Position numbers and translations under genes: made by a program. A DNA stretch of 64,000 nt, from NCBI GenBank assembly GCA_032358165.1, contig JAALGY010000016.1, positions 1,054,001-1,118,000 on the forward strand, in the 5' to 3' direction. Each line of letters begins with the position of its first letter. Position 1 is the stretch's first letter. Below, one piece after another: positions 1-12,996 of this stretch. Below the pieces are notes generated by a model, which was given only the letters and a program-made list of their open reading frames with translations, was not told the DNA's origin and made no database searches. This stretch comes from Diplosphaera chodatii (taxonomy: Eukaryota > Chlorophyta > Trebouxiophyceae > Prasiolales > Stichococcaceae).

Positions 1-1777
1 CCGCTGCACCTGCTGCTGGCCGGCGGCAGCCACGGCGGCGGCACACAAGCAGGGCTCGCTACTGACGCCGCTGCCGACGCTGCCAGTCGCCTGCATCAGC
101 AGCCCGAACAGGGCGGTTTCCAGCCGGTCAGCACGCTGCTTCCCGCTGCCCAGCCGTGGCTCAGTCGTCCAGCGGCACAGCTGCAGGATCGCCGCAAGCG
201 CAAATTCCGCAGCCCGCCGCCGCTCTGCAGCGGATGCCTGCTCAGATGTACAACATGACGGATGGCACTGCTGCTTTGCAAGTATCCAAAGCACGATGTT
301 TACTCTTGCACCGAATGGTTGACAGGCTTACGTTTACATGCACCACACCTATGCTTCCTGCACTGCTATGCATGCAGATTGTCACGTGCTCAGCAAAGTC
401 CAGCCAGCTGTGGGCTACCTTTGGTGGTCAGCATTGGCCATTTCAGCACATTGCCTACTCGCCCAGTCCCACCTGGCTTTTGGGCTTCTGCAGCAGCAGC
501 TGGCGCGCTGCCTCACACGCCGCTGAGGAGGCATTGAGCATCGTGACCTTGACGCTTTGCAGCCACTCATTCTCCTGCCCTGTAGCAGCCGGCACCGCTG
601 CACTGCCGCCGCCACTGCCGCCGCCGCCGCCGCTGAGCCAAGGCCGTGACGCCAGGCACACCGCCTGCAGACCAGCTGCCGCCTGCAAGCTGGTGCTGGC
701 ATCTGCGCTCCGCTTGCCTGTGGCGTGCTTCAGGAGTATAGCCGCCATATTGGCGCAGTTCAGGTCCGGGATGCTGAGCGGAGTAGGCAGGCTCGCAGCA
801 TAGGAGGCCGCCTGTATGCGAACCATACATCGGGGTAGGTGCTTCTCAGACGTCTGGACCTGACTGTGACAATGTACGGCCAGGTGTGTCATGGTTTGCA
901 TGTTGGCACATGGCAGCCGACATGCATGCACATGTCGATCCTGGTGCACTGACTGCTGCTGCCATGCACACCACGCATCCCGTCAGTCCAGTGTAACTGA
1001 GTCATATCACATACATATGTAGCATTGCAGTTGATGGCATCAGAAACGAGAGCTGACCTGAACGGCGCCTGGGAGAAAAGCATCGACCAGCTCTGCATTG
1101 TAATCCTCCAGCTCTTGCTGCGGCTGTTGCCAAAACGTGGCATGCTCTCGAAACACCGCAGCAGCCAGCACAGCAATTGCGCCATGCCGCTCCTGCGCAA
1201 GCCTTGCCGCAAAGCCCTCGTGCTGCATTGCGGCAAACAGCAGATGGCTGTGCACGTTGACCATTGCAGCAGCCGTGATCCTGACAGCGTCCGAGCTGTG
1301 GTCGGGAGCTGCGCGGGTTTCGCCGTCCAGCAGCGCAGCGTAGGCTGCACACGCTGCTGCGGCTGTGTCTGGGCCGTACTGAGCTGGGTTGCACAGGTGC
1401 AACAGCAGCTGAAGGCCGGCCACCAGATTTGTATCTGAGTTGGAAGTCATGCTGCAGTCTCGCAGCAGGTGGAAGTCAGCCCGAGCTCCCAACAACGACC
1501 GCCTGCATACAGGAACGGTATCGCAAGTAATGATATCGTCAGCTCGTGTCATGCTGTGGCAGCTCCAGGAGGAAGTCAGTTGTATGGTGCTGTATATCAC
1601 TACATGGCATGCATGCTGCGCAACTTACCTCTTGAGGCCGTCGATGCACAGTTCCGACATGAGCTCGTAAGGCTGCTGCCTCTTGCAGCACTGCAGCTTG
1701 TGCTGCAGCTGCGCCTGCAGCTGCGGCGCCTCGAGCAGCCTGCTGATGTCCTGCATGATTTCTTGCGCCTGATCCAT
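1..1777 (-). CDS. R1: class I array protein, 5' part only (runs off left edge)
   Basis: Unrecognised family; N-terminal part of a class I member. Exons on the minus strand: 1777-1629, 1502-1058, 811-473 and 237-<1, all in phase, giving 390 residues before the window edge. The start is the ATG at 1777, followed by a Leu/Gln-rich helix (EAPQLQAQLQHKL) that all class I paralogues carry after a similar short leader. Exon 2 holds the family hallmark LLLHLCNPAQYG then DTAAAACAAYAALL. Exon 3 is exactly 339 nt, as in R2. Intron 1 has a canonical GTAAGT donor, unlike its paralogues, which use GC. The gene is divergent from F1, with 592 bp between start codons. Function unknown; a helical, possibly solenoid-like fold is inferred from composition only. 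Confidence 0.75.
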
Positions 1778-2369
1778 TGCTTACGTCAAGCAGTCGGACG
1801 GAAATGGTCACGTAGCAAACTGAGACTACAATATCTCAGGACATTGTCTCACTACAACTTGCTGGACAGACTGCTCGAATGCACGACTCTTCATCTCTGA
1901 CCATGGAGGTGGCGATCACTCTTGCGTGCAATACGCCGCCAGTACGTGTACTGTGTCGTTGGCACGGTCGCTGTGCACTGGATTGTCAGCAAACAATGGC
2001 GGGTCTGTACCACATCTAAAAACTGAACGAAACATGTTGAGATCGCGGAAGAAGTCACCATGTCATGCACAGCACGCACGTGAGCAGCCCAGTGCATTCA
2101 CCGATGTGTATGCCTTGCCTTGGAAACATCGTTCTTTTATCACAATGCACACCAAACATGTCGTCAGGTAGATGTATGTAATCGCGCCATATTGACATAA
2201 ATGCGAAACGTGGCGTGTTGCCCTTAGAAGCGATCCTGGTACATTGAGATCAACTTGGTAGGGCTCCAAGTGTCTTGCTGGCAAGCTGTGGGCAGAGAGT
2301 AGGCAGCAGAACGCGCCGAGTGTGTCCTAGTAGGCGGTTGTAGCCTTGAGTCTCTGCGGTGCACGAGCC
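1778..2369. promoter_or_regulatory. Divergent intergenic region between R1 and F1
   Basis: Both flanking genes start outward from this 592-bp stretch, so it should hold both promoters and both 5' UTRs. I see no convincing TATA box or shared motif. Open frames crossing it are short and not conserved between paralogues. Confidence 0.5.
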
Positions 2370-5300
2370 ATGGCCAATCCGGGTGCGGACGATGTGCAGA
2401 ACCCGATGCAGGCAGTGAGCAGGGTTATCGACGCCCAGCAGCTGCAGGCCATCCTGCGGAGCAAGCTGCATTGCTGCAAGTCGCCAGCTCACGTGGTCCT
2501 CATGGAGCTGTGCATCGACATCCGCAAACGGCAAGCTGCGCTTAGTGCACTGCTCGGCATCTGTGCACCCAGCTCTTTTCCATTCCCTGTTACAGCACCT
2601 CGTGAATTTGCACACAGGGCCCATGTGGCGGTTGCTAACATGCAGGTGGTCTCTGGTGGGGTGCAATCTAGACGCCGTCGTGCAGATGTCCGGCTTCGCC
2701 TCGGAGCTCGACGCCGACCTAACGGCCGGCCTGCTGCTGCTGCTGCACTTGTGCGACCCGGCGCTGTACGGCGTCGACACAGCCGCGGCGGCGTGCGCGG
2801 CGTACGCCACGCTGCTGCAGGACGGCTGCCGCACGGACAGCCTCAGCCCAGCAGGCGTCCAATTGATCGCCCGGCACATGGGCACCGTGCATGGCGAAAT
2901 CTTCATCGCCGCGGTGCCACACCAGGGCCTTGCGGCGGCGCTGGCGCAGCGTCGGCGCGATGCACCCGCGGCGCTGCTGTCTGTGTCGTTCCGGGAAGAT
3001 GATGCGCAGCTGCAGCAGACTGCCCAGTACCACGAGCAGCTGTTTGACGCCTTCGAGGCAAGCGCCATGCAGGTTGGTCCCTGGACATGACTGTCATGCA
3101 GAGTCAAGGATGTGCGAGGATGTACCAGTCCAAAAGAGCGTATGGTATCTTGACAGATCAACTGCAGCTAAACATGACAACTGGCATGCATGCAATCGCA
3201 TGCCTCAAGTCCCATCATCCTGCCTGACCTGCATGTGATTCGCTCAATGGCTGGTACACAACTGTCATATTGACTATTCAGGATGCCGTTGTATACATCT
3301 AGGCCGGGTCTGCTGCATGCAGATAGTGTCATACATCACCAGCCTGCCGGCCCTCCCGAGCATCGGGCACTTGCGGCAGGCGGCGCTGGCGGGCCTGCTG
3401 CTCAAGCACACTGTGTGCAAGCGGCGCTCGGAGGCAGGCGCTGTCCTACAGGCAGCAGTAGCTCTGCAGGCGCTGTGCCTGGCACCACGGCCCCCCTGCA
3501 GCGATGCCGGCGGCGGCGGCGACGGCGGCGGCACATCGGGCCTGGATGCTCGATGGAATGGCCTCTTAAGCTGCGCACGCACGGCACGAGCATGGTGTAC
3601 ACCACTTCGGCGGCCCTGGAGGCAGCAGGCCAGCTATTACTGAAGCAGCCCAGAGCTCGGGTAGGGTGGCAATGCTACAGCATCAAGCACTGTTCATGCA
3701 TGAAGTTCACCAGCAGGCTGCTTTGTGCAGAGACTCACGTAATTGTGCTGCGCCATGGAGGTCGCACGCGAGACAGTTCTGCACAATGTGTGGAACTCCT
3801 CCTGACAAGTTCGGCACCTCACGTTGTCAAGGAACAGCGCGGCTTGTCAAGTATAGCAGCTTGAGTTTTGTGCACAGCAGGTGTCTGCCTCAACCCGGCG
3901 GGCAGCTGCTGACGCCACCCTGAAGGTGATCCTGCAGCTGGTGCGCTGGCAGTGCGAGCCGCTGCCGGGCAGCTTGCCCAGCCAGCAGGTGGCCGATGAG
4001 CACCAACGCGCAGCAGTGGGTCTGCTGCTGGGGGCAGTGAACAGCGGGGGCGACGCTGCCAGCGATGGAAGGGGCGGAAGCGGCGGCAGCAGAGGCGGCA
4101 TCTGCGCCGCAGCCGCGACAGCTGCCAGCCCCCAGCAGGTGCAGCGCTGCGCCTCGGAGCTCGCCCTTCTCCTGGCCGCTGCCGCCCGGGGCCGTGGCTC
4201 GGCGGTGGCGGTGGCGCGGCTGGCGGCTGTGGCTCGCATGCTGCGCTGCCTGTGCGGACCCGGCCCCAGCTGCGGCGACGGCTCTTTTGTTGGAGCTAAG
4301 GGCGATGGCGGGCCGCCAGTCTCCGTGCAGTGCCTGCGCTCGCGGCAGGGGCGGCGCCTGCTGCAGGCAAGGCTGGCCGCGCCGGCAGAAGTGCTCAACG
4401 CAGTCGCTGGCTGGTTCAGCGGTCGAGGCCAGGGGTCGCTCCAGCACTTGCTGCGGCAGGAGGTGTGTGATGTCCGCAGGCACTGCATGCCAGCAGGCAA
4501 GACAGCTCGCATGTGCGGCTTCGATTGAGTTGTGTGCTTGTGATTGCGCACTCGGCAGCTGCTGAGTTTTGTTTGCCCGCACATTGCACAGCTTAGTGTG
4601 ACACAGTGTGGCAAGCCTTTGCGATCAACGCTTCGATGCCGCGCTTTTTCCTTCTGCAGGCACATGACCAACAGGCGGCCAACCTGTCTCACGCCATCAC
4701 GCAGCTGGTGGACGACGTGGCGGCGCTGATGTCGGCAGCGGTGCTGCAGCTGCTGGGAGGCGCCTGCCGCTCGACTGGGGCTGCACACCAGGCGATGCAG
4801 GCAAGCAGACCGTGCAGGCTTTTCGGTCCCTCAGCTCAGCTAAACTGATGCGGCTGCCTTCTGGGCATCTGCGCCAACATAGGTAGTCATCATGAACACC
4901 ATATCCTATTGCTATTCAAATGCTGGAGCATCTACAAACTGCAAAGCTCTGTTTCAGCAATGCTAAGCGGAGTTAACTCGTCATCTGGTCCCCAGGTGTT
5001 GGGTTCCAGTGGAGCGCTGTCGGCACTCTGCGCGACGCTGCAGCTGGCCCGCGGCGTGACCCACGCACCGGCAGCCAGCCCCCCTGGAGCAACCGGCGAG
5101 CAGCACGCGCAGCAGCACCCGTGGAGCGTACGGTTTAACGCAGGGGCTGTCGTACAGCTGTGCCCAGGCGGTTCAGGCGCTCGTGGCAACTGTCACGGTG
5201 GGTGAGCTGGCTCTCAGCCGGCCGCCTCCCCCTGCTGGGACTGCGCAGCACCCAGCCGGCTGCAAAGCAGTGCCGTCGCCAGCAGCTGCGGCAGCCAGCG

Positions 5301-7167
5301 GCAGTGCAGCGTCGAAAGCGGCGTCAGCAGCGGCGGCGACGCAGGCGGCCGGCAGCGCAGCATCATCAGCAGCAGGTGCTGAGGAGGTGGCGTCGGCGGC
5401 AGCAACGGCGGCCAACAAGCCTGTGGACGTGCAGCTGTTGAAGCGGCTGATGCGCTGCTGCCTGGTGCTGTGGGTCCATGCGCATCACAGCGTGCAGGAC
5501 GCAGTGCACATGCAGGCAGGTGAGCACGCGGCGGCCGAGGGCAGCAACAGAGGCAGGGGAGACAGCTCCGGCAGCGCGGCCGACAGGCTGAAACAGCTGG
5601 AGGGCAAGGCCGCAGCAGCTTCAGCGGCGCGGCTGCTGCTGACTGCTGGCGCCAGCCTGGCGGGGCTGACATCTGTGGCAGCGGCGGCTGTCCTGCAGCA
5701 CGGCCAGCCAGCAGGCACAGCAGCGGCAGGGTCTGCAGGGCGCACAGGCGGTGAAGACATGCATGCACTGCTGCACGAGAGCTCAAAAGTGGCGGCGCAG
5801 GCGTGGCGGCAGGCTGAGCACTCGCCGGAGTATGCGACGAACCTCATTGAGGTATGTCCTGCACACGTTTGGAAAAGCAGATGGAACCTATGCAGCTGAC
5901 GGGATCCACTCGGCGTCCACTTCAAATGTAGCTCATGAACCAGAAATGCTGACACAGCATGTGACTGCGGAGGACGCGCAGCAGGCGCATGTCACCTTAC
6001 CTGGCTCCTACACATGCTTTGTATCTGTGGTCCGACATTCAGCTGCAATGCCCTGCCTCAATTGCGCATGCGCTTCAGTGGTTCATGCAGACGCCAAGCC
6101 GACGCACAAAACACCCGCCGTAAGTCTCACACGCCTCTGTGTCTGCTGCAGAGCGGCTGCGCAGTCCTGGCTGGCGTGGCAGTCGCGGACAGCGCTGACT
6201 CGGCGCTGTACTCTGCCAAGTGGGAGGGCAGCCGTGCAAAGCTGCAGCGGCTGCTCGGGCCCGCCGATGCCCGCCGCCTGGAGCCCATGTTCAAGCAGGT
6301 GATCAGACCGCATCTCATGTCTGAATGGACAGGTTGCATTCTGCTGACCTTTACTTTGGTGACTCTAATGTCAGCATGTAACAAGAGAACAGGCTACGAC
6401 TGCATTGGAGAGGTCTTGACTGGCCCTGCGGTTATGGTAGTCACTCAGCATAAACTCAAGGGTAGAGGTGTGTGGTACGGTTGACCAGCGGCCGATCCAC
6501 CCCACTCGAAACAGTACGAATGGTGCTGCATCTGCAGGTGGATGAGGCGCTGCAGGGGACCCTCAGCCGCGTCGCGCCCTGCGCCTCTGACTTGCCTGCA
6601 CAGCGGGCGGCGGCGGCGGCGGCAGGACACGACGACGCCACTGCCACCGCGGATGCTGCCGCCGCCGCCGCCGCCGCTGCCGATGCGGCTGCCGCGGCGC
6701 TGCTGCAGGCATGTCCACGTTTGCGTTTTGCTTCGAAGACGCTTCGTCAGCTGCGCACGCAAAAGCTTGCAGTTGCATGGGAAGGCGAGCAGTGCAGTTG
6801 CGCTCTGGGTCTGGCTGTAACACAGCCGATATGTCAGGGGCGGTAGGGACATAACGGCTTGAACCAGCACAAGGGAAGCCGCACGTAACTGCCAGTCAGA
6901 TGCAGAGCTCACCACAGCACCGTGGCTGAAGAGGATGTTCCCCCTGGCTCACCCACTGGGTACTGGTTAACAGCAGGAGGTCAAGCCATACTCTGGTGCG
7001 AACCGCAGGAAGAGGAGGCTAGTGCAGCTGCAGCCGCTGACAGGGCCTGCCACCGCGGCCCGAAGGCGCAGCAGCCGCCGGGCGGCGGCAAGGCGGCGAA
7101 GCGCGCCCAGCAGAAGGCCGCCAAGGCCGCCGCATCAACAAGCAGCGGGGCAGCCCGTCCCGTTTAG
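2370..7167 (+). CDS. F1: class I array protein with a frameshift and a 16-nt intron (possible pseudogene)
   Basis: Unrecognised family, about 988 residues if repaired. Exons: 2370-2530, 2646-3072, 3323-3660, 3881-4462, 4660-4800, 4996-5127, 5144-5851, 6152-6298, 6538-6708, 7009-7167. Lengths match R2 closely (141, 132 and 147 nt for exons 5, 6 and 8). The start at 2370 was chosen because the following DDVQNPMQAVSRVIDAQQLQ aligns with R3. Exon 3 is 338 nt against 339 in R1 and R2; the frame changes between the Gly run (about 3508) and the conserved Glu-Trp (about 3553), so one base appears lost. Introns 1, 5 and 9 have GC donors. Intron 6 would be only 16 nt (5128-5143). The tail carries the basic motif GKAAKRAQQKAAKAA. 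Either a decaying copy or a locus with a sequencing error. Confidence 0.7.
3505..3553 (+). other. Frameshift interval in F1 exon 3
   Basis: Before this interval the frame gives the conserved exon start (IVSYITSLPALPS) and a poly-Gly linker. After it, the conserved segment ending ALEAAGQLLLKQPRAR lies in the +1 frame. The exon is one base shorter than in R1 and R2, consistent with a single-base deletion in or near the GGC repeat. Confidence 0.7.
5128..5143 (+). other. 16-nt GT...AG gap acting as intron 6 of F1
   Basis: The 16 bases GTACGGTTTAACGCAG interrupt the frame exactly where R2 (188 nt) and R3 (208 nt) have intron 6. Removing them joins HPWS to GLSYSC in phase, matching QPCS-GLSGGC in R2. 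Retaining them shifts the frame to a TGA at 5203. Whether a spliceosome can remove 16 nt in this organism is unknown. Confidence 0.65.
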
Positions 7168-7961
7168 CGCGCAATCTTATGACAGCAGCCGCTGCCCATG
7201 CTGCCATGAACTGGGAAGTCAGTGGTGTACAAGTAGTGGGTAGTGTGGGTGCACTGTGTAGCAGGTGGTGGCAGCACGGCCTGGGCGGCCCGTGCAGATG
7301 TGGTTCGTGCACCTGCAGCCCTTCAGTCCTTTCAGCCGATTCGGAGCCCAGTGTGTTTGATATCGCGCCGCAAGCGTATTTGTGAGGTCGATTTTGTGCT
7401 GCATGTGGATGCATGCTTGTGTGTCAGGTAGCACCTGCGTCTAGAGGTTCAGTGTATGCTAATGGTAAGATTTCATTAGGCTCCTGTCCCCTTACTACAG
7501 GAACAGTAGTGTATGTATCTACAGGAGTGATTGGTGCTGGTGGCGTTAGCTGTGCATGTGCAGTTAGGGGCACAATTAATACTATGCTGCCTACGGCTTA
7601 CTGACCCCACGTCCCTACCTTGCACCTGTCAATCGCCGCCAGCAAGGCAGCATGTCTATGCAGATGAGCTCCGTGTACTGCGGTCTCTGAACAGGAACCA
7701 GCTTGACTGCATCATCAACGCTTGGCACATATCAGCAGCCACGAACATCCGCACAAAGACATCACATTGCAGCAGCAGCCGCAAAGCAAGCAGCGCGTTT
7801 GTTGATGTGGACAAAGCCGCCCCCGTGCATGGTACACATTGAGGTCCCAACATGGGCTCGCACAGAGCTCAGCAACTGGCTGCACAGAGGTAAGCTGTCC
7901 TGAGAACATAACCCACCAGCAGCATGGCCAGAGGGAGCAGCAGCACAGCCGGTCGTCTGTC
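7168..7961. other. Convergent intergenic region F1/R2
   Basis: This 794-bp stretch lies between the stop codons of two convergent class I genes and should contain both 3' UTRs. No conserved open frame, RNA gene or mobile element is seen. Confidence 0.5.
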
Positions 7962-10900
7962 CTATGTGGGATCCTGCTCGACGCTGGCAGGCCCCGCAGC
8001 CTTGGCGGCCTTCTGCCGGGCTCGCTTTGCCGCCTTTTTGCTGCCAGGCTGCGCTTGTGCGTCTGGGCTGCCGTGACCAGGTTTGCCAGCTGCTGCACTT
8101 GACCGCTCATCCTGCACCCGTCGTGGCAATCTTTAATCAGGCACCCTGGACCACTGCCGATCAACTGCATTCACCGCAGTCTGGTCACAACCAAGTGATG
8201 ATGCCATGTCCACTGCCTCAGACACTGCTGTTTCAGTCAGTCCCTCCGCTCCATCGCACCCCATCTGTTGTGGCTGCGATGCGTAGTTGACCACTGCACG
8301 GTTGTCAACACACGCAGCTGGTTAGTCTGCTCTACTTCAGATCAGTTTACCGCAGACTTGCCTGTAGCAAGGCCATCGCAGCCACCTCGGCGGCGGCGGC
8401 GGCGGCATCGGCAGCGGTGGCGGCGGCGGCTTTACGGCGTTCTGCCTTCGCCGCCGCCGCCGCAGCCCTGTGCGCATGCAGGTCAGCTGCGCAGGGGGCG
8501 ACTCGGCTGAGGCCCCCCTGCAGCGCCACATCCACCTGCAGATGCGCAATAGTGACATGAGGAGTGAGCGGACTGCGGATGCAGGTCAAATGCATCGGGA
8601 TGACCTGAGCTTCTGGGTGTCCCCCTGGTCGACTGCATGACATGTGCTGGTTGCCTGTAGCTGCCCCTTGTCATTGCTTGTGATTCATGCACAAGAAAGC
8701 CAGGCAGCACTTTCTCGGCATGTCGCACTGTGTCCATGCGGCTTGATGTGATTACCTGCACGAACATGGGATGCAAGCGGGGCAAGTCTGCCTGCCCAAG
8801 CAGCCTCCGCAATGGCTCGCGGCTCTCTCGCCAAATATCCCCGAGAGTCTCAGACAGTTTGGGGGCTGCCACAGCCACGCCGGCCAGTATAGCACAGGCA
8901 CCCTGCGGGAATGAACAATGTGTGTTGAATCATGGATGATAGATATTAATGTATCTGGTGCATCTATGCTGCACAGGAGTGGACAAGACTGTCTGAAGCT
9001 GTTGGCCACAAAAGCAGGAGCTATCTACACAACACTCGAGCACAGGCACACAGGAGAAGTGTGTTGCCAATGTGCCATGCACCTTGGAAGATTGTTAATG
9101 CGTTCGTCCCCTGCCACAGGTTCTACTTTCACATGCAAATGCAGGAGCGTATAACAGCTACGTGTCGACAATTTGTGAGCAGGAAGGCACCTCAATGAAG
9201 TCTGCCGCAAATTCTGGCATCCGCTCGGCGCCGATCATTGCTTCTGTTGCCAGCTCAACGCTCCGCTCCAGCAGCAGTGCCAGGGTTTTGTCATCTTCAG
9301 CATCCGAGAACTGCTGTGTCACAGCAGCTGACTTAGTGAAGCGCTGCAGAGCCGCTGCCGCCGCAGCCGATGTCAGCCCCGCCAACCCGGCAACAGCTGT
9401 TGCCAGCAGCCGTGAAGATGCTTCCCGAGCTGCTTGAACCTCGGCTTCGACCGCCTTGCTTTGCAGCCGCCTCATTTTGCTGCCCGCTGCGTTGTTGCCA
9501 CTTGCTGCTGCCGCGCTGCCCGCCTTCTCGGCTGCCAGCCTGCGTGCTAGTGTCTCCATGGCACCTTTTTCGAAACGCTGCGCCTGCTCTCCCAACACCA
9601 GGCAACAGTGCATCAGCCGCATCAGGAGCTCTTGTGTCGCAGGCTCCTGAGACACTGCTGCCGGTGCCGCCGCCTCCGGCCCATCCTCAGCAGTTGCTGC
9701 GGTTGCTGTTGTGCGGCCAGCAGCCTGCGCCACCGCCGCCACATTGTCAGCTGCTGCCGCTGCGGCTGCTGCTGCTGCCGGCGCCGCTGGCGTCGTCCCC
9801 CTGCTGGTGGGCTGTGGACTTTGCCCAGCAGGCGATGCTGCGCAGATCGCCAGCTCACCCACCGCCACCGCCGCCGCCAGCGCCTGAACCGCCTGGCGGC
9901 AACCGCCTGACAGCCCCTGCATTTGCGCAAACAAAGGGGTATCACCACCAGACTAAGCCACTGTGGTTCGGGATGAAACCCTGTTCATCCCTCCTAGAAT
10001 GGCCCGGTAGAATGCCATGTGCCATGTTTTTAAGTTGGCAGCTGCAGCTGGTGCCGACTGGACGAGCAATGAATCGGATCAGGCAGTGATGGCGGGCAAC
10101 TCACGCTGCACGGCTGCCGCTGCCGCTGCGTAGCCACTTGCAATGGTGCAGGCTCAGCTCCTGACATGCGTGTCATCCAAGGTGGCAGCTGCAGCGCTGC
10201 ACACAGCGCCACGAGGGCTCTTGTCCTCTGCAGCAGCTGGTGGTGCAGCAGAAAGCCGGGCGTCAGGTTGCGCTGTGTGCAGAAGGGGTACCCAGCATGC
10301 ACACGAAAGTGAACAAGGGAATGCTGAGGCTGCTTTGCTGGCCATCTTGCTGATATGGAAGCAGCAAGTGCTACAATCACGGGGTGCGTCGCAGGTGTCG
10401 CAATGCATAGCGGCTGCATCTGCCCCAACAATGCAGCCTGCTGGCCAGCACGACGAAACCACAGCCCAGCAAACACCTGCTAGTCAGCGTGTCTGCCAGG
10501 TGCAGAACATAATGGGTCGCTCACCTGCAGCACCTTGCTTGCCGCCAAAGCAGAGCTGCAGGCGCCTCCCAGCAGCTGCAGCACCGACGCCGCCAGCAGC
10601 GCCGCCATGTCGTCCACCAGCTGCGCCAAAGCCGGCAGAATGCCTGCTGCGCCCTCATCGCGTGCCTGCGTGGGCCAGCATCTACGTGTCAGGTGCACTG
10701 CACACGGCCTCCTGTAATGCCCCAACATTCAGGAAAGAGGCAAGGTCTGGCACCAGGCCATGGCCGGCATCCCACCCTGTGGCAGCTCACTCCTCACCAA
10801 GAATGTGGCTTCAATGATGCACCAAGAACAACCTCAAGGTGCAGGGATACCACAGGATGTCGACCAGTCCGTCGTGCAATGTATCGTGGCTACAGCTGCC

Positions 10901-12996
10901 ACTGCGCACCTCTTTCCGCAGCAGGTGCGAGAGCGGAGCATTGCTGCTGTCGTCAAACCAGCTGACAGCGGCGGCCAACACAGTGGCGGGCGCCTCGACC
11001 CTCGTACGCAGCAGCTGCGCCCCCTGCCGCGAGCGCAGGCAGTGCATGGTGATTGGCCGGCTGCCGCTGCCGTTGTGCGTGTGGGTGCTGGCGCTGCTGC
11101 TGATTTTGCTGTCGGCAGCTGCGACATCATCGTGGCTGGGCTCCATGCCGCACATGCATAGCAGAACCCGCGCTGCAGCGGCAAGCTGCCACACGGGCAC
11201 CTCTGCGCCCGTCCGGACTGCGGCAACGGTCAAAGCATCTGCCAGCCCCAAGGCGCAGGACTCCACCTGCCGCTGGCCAGCTGCAGCGACAGCTGCGGCG
11301 CACAAACTGAATCCGCCTGCGCCGCTGCTGCCTCCCCTGCCCTTGCTGCTGCCTTCGCCGCCCCCCGCCTCGGCGATCAGCTGTCTGATGGCAGCCTCGT
11401 GCGTGTTGAAGTGGCGCTGCTCGGGATGGCTGCCCTGCAGCGGCTCACACACCCAGCGGGCCGCTTGCAATATCGACTCCAGGGCCGCCTCCGCAACCGG
11501 GCGCCCGTCTGTGGCGGGCGCCTCCTGTGCAGCACGATGTGAGGGACGTGTCGCGCACAGGGCGCTGTATTCGTGGAGCGCAGCAACAGCACAGGCAACC
11601 GGAGCAAACCCCATGAGCACATGAAGGCATATTCTCAGACGGCTAAGTTGTCAGGCAGCCAGTCAGGTGCAGTTGCGTCTGTATGATTGCCATTGCGAGC
11701 ATGCCGATGTCAAGCTTACACTGATGAGGTTTGGTGAGAAGGCGCTACCAACCTGGCCTGTATGCTGCTCGGACAGCATCTGACGCGCCGCTTCGAAAGC
11801 CGCTGCTGAGGCGCGATGCATTGCCTGGCTGAGGCCCCACAGCTGCGCAGACATCTGCCGTGTAGCACGAAGTCCCTCCATGCTACTGCTGCTGCTGCTG
11901 CTGCTGCCGCTGCTGCTGTCGGGTCGCGACCTCAGACAGACCGTCTGCAGATCCACTGCCACCTGCAGTATGGTGCTTGCATTGCCACGCCGATCCATGG
12001 CGGCTGTGTGCAACAGAAATGTCGCCAAGCCCGCTTGGTGGAGATGCTCTCGGCTGCTCAGATGGGGTAGGCTGGCGATGTATGATGCTGCCTGCATGCA
12101 TGGAGACAGATCAGCAAGTCACACGGCGTGTTTGCAGGGCAGCCTTCTGAGATGCACGTACGCATGCATGCATGCATACATGCATGCATACACACATGGG
12201 ACTGCTGCTGTTTTTACATTGTGCGACGGCATGGCTGCAATGAGTTTGACGTTGCGCAGCAACATGGGAATGCATCCTTGCCAGGGACTCACCTCAATGG
12301 CGCCTGCCTCAAAGGCTTCAAACACCTTCGAGTTATGCTTGTCAGCCTGCTGCGCCTGCTGCCCAGTTGCGCCATCCACACCCTGGTGCGATGCCACTGC
12401 CAGCACCACGACTGCGTCAGGACGTAGCCGTGCCACCTTCGCTGCCAGTCCATCGTGCTGCATGGCGGCAATGAACACGCTGCTGTGTGTGGCGGCTGCT
12501 TTGTCGGCGATGTATCTCACATGTTGGGGGCTGTGGCTCGGGTCTGTGTGGCTGCCGTCTGCCAGCAGCGCAGCAAACGCTGCACAGGCCGCTGCGGCTG
12601 TGTCGACGCCGTGCTGGGCAGGATCGCACAGGTGCAGCAGCAGCAGCAGGCCAGCGACCAGGTCGCAGTCTGCCTCTGGGACGCTGGCGGCCGTGTGCAG
12701 GTATGCATCCAGGCCGCAGCCTACCACGGAGCGCCTGCATGCAGTGATTGCGGCAGGTGTCACAAGTTGTAGCCGGGTTCTGCTGCGAGAGCAGAGCAAG
12801 GAGCGGGTTTTGGACGATACGTCTGTGCACATGCATGCTGCGCAACTTGCCGTTTGGGGCCATCCAAGCACGTATCGATCAGAATCTGATGCGGCAGCTC
12901 CTTGCGAGATTCCCGCATGTGCTGCAATGCTGCATGCAGCGGCTGCGTATCGACCATGCAGCTGACTTTCCACATGACGTCCGCTGAGTCCACCAT
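7962..12996 (-). CDS. R2: class I array protein, intact, 1003 aa
   Basis: The best intact class I copy; family not recognised. Minus-strand exons: 12996-12851, 12734-12293, 12091-11753, 11524-10910, 10665-10525, 10236-10105, 9916-9191, 8902-8756, 8535-8362, 8111-7962; 3012 nt, all phases agree. Residues 49-196 include LVAGLLLLLHLCDPAQHG and DTAAAACAAFAALL; 310-514 are Ala/Cys-rich with a low-complexity linker; 515-561 carry LVDDMAALLAASVLQLLGG; 606-847 form a long Ala-rich segment with LTSAAAAAALQ; 848-896 end in RRLLGQADLPRLHPMFVQ. The tail near 979-990 is basic (KKAAKRARQKAA), compatible with nuclear localisation or nucleic-acid contact (inference). Exon 3 encodes a poly-Ser run from a CAG/CTG-type repeat. 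Introns 1 and 9 start with GC (GCAAGT). Divergent from F2. Confidence 0.85.

Noticed and set aside
2250..3161. 303-codon minus-strand open frame
   Set aside because: Antisense to F1 exons 1-2; the conserved LLLLLHLCDPA frame is on the plus strand.
3847..4788. 313-codon minus-strand open frame
   Set aside because: Antisense to F1 exons 4-5; high GC content in codons creates long open frames on both strands.
12166..12192. TGCATGCA-rich tract considered as a mobile-element or recombination signal
   Set aside because: Similar TGCATGCA words recur across introns in the window with no target-site duplication or terminal repeats; simple sequence is the simpler reading.
11880..12965. 361-codon plus-strand open frame
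   Set aside because: It is the antisense shadow of R2 exons 1-3; the minus-strand reading is conserved in R1, R3 and F1, this one is not.
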